NCBI GenBank assembly: GCA_018713375.1
Contig: DVOV01000072.1
Location: 1 to 5,159, forward strand
DNA: 5,159 bases
Direction: 5' to 3'
Source of the DNA: Candidatus Scatomorpha stercorigallinarum
GTDB taxonomy: Bacteria; Bacillota_A; Clostridia; Oscillospirales; Oscillospiraceae
The notes beneath the pieces were generated by a model. The model ran no database searches. It worked only from the letters and a program-made list of their open reading frames with translations, and was not told the origin of the DNA. The position numbers were made by a program, and so were the translations under genes. Shown here in pieces: positions 5,129-5,159 of this stretch (within the stretch, counting starts at the first letter, position 1; each line of letters starts with the position of its first letter).

Positions 5129-5159
5129 CAAAAACGGCGCGCCGCCGGGGCACATGGGT
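5129..5159. other. Short region after comM, repeats part of its promoter
   Basis: AAACGGCGCGCCG (5132-5144) is identical to 3555-3567 in the comM promoter spacer, here without the final T that completes the 12-bp palindrome. No terminator is visible. An ATG at 5154 preceded by GGGG (5147-5150) could start a downstream gene, but the window ends after two codons. Confidence 0.4.

Overview
The window is GC-rich (clearly above 60% by eye) and holds three complete protein genes plus two gene-poor stretches full of inverted repeats. The consensus-like sigma-70/SigA promoters, the G-rich Shine-Dalgarno sequences and the gene families together suggest a high-GC member of the Bacillota (Clostridia-type), chromosomal DNA. 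This placement is inference; there is no rRNA or other marker gene here to settle it.

Layout. Positions 1-259 are non-coding: a perfect 13-bp hairpin at the left edge, a pair of inverted repeat arms of about 60 bp (30-90 and 208-268), and between them a bidirectional intrinsic terminator (166-205). On the minus strand, 260-1321 encodes a sugar-1-phosphate nucleotidyltransferase (GDP-mannose pyrophosphorylase-like). Its C-terminal tail resembles the last domain of a phosphohexomutase, as if the usual long fusion protein had lost its middle. Positions 1322-1890 are a 569-bp gene-free region dominated by palindromes, including two diverged copies of one structured element in opposite orientation (1364-1477 and 1765-1872). 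On the minus strand, 1891-3483 encodes a membrane-bound spermidine-synthase-like protein with an N-terminal transporter-like membrane half. It is divergently transcribed from a YifB/ComM-type AAA+ ATPase (3611-5128, plus strand). The roughly 125-bp gap between these two genes carries a promoter for each.

How the genes relate. The three genes have no obvious common pathway. The nucleotidyltransferase points to nucleotide-sugar supply for surface glycans. The spermidine-synthase-like protein is of uncertain substrate. ComM points to handling of DNA taken up in transformation. The two minus-strand genes are separated by the 569-bp repeat region and are probably not one operon.

The most notable signal is a family of 15-nt mini-hairpins with a 6-bp stem and 3-nt loop. 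Their stem sequences differ by paired, compensatory changes (CCAAAC/GTTTGG, CCAAGC/GCTTGG, CCAGGC/GCCTGG), which suggests that structure, not only sequence, has been maintained. One copy contains the stop codon of the nucleotidyltransferase in its loop, and a similar 6-3-6 hairpin directly abuts the stop codon of the spermidine-synthase-like gene.
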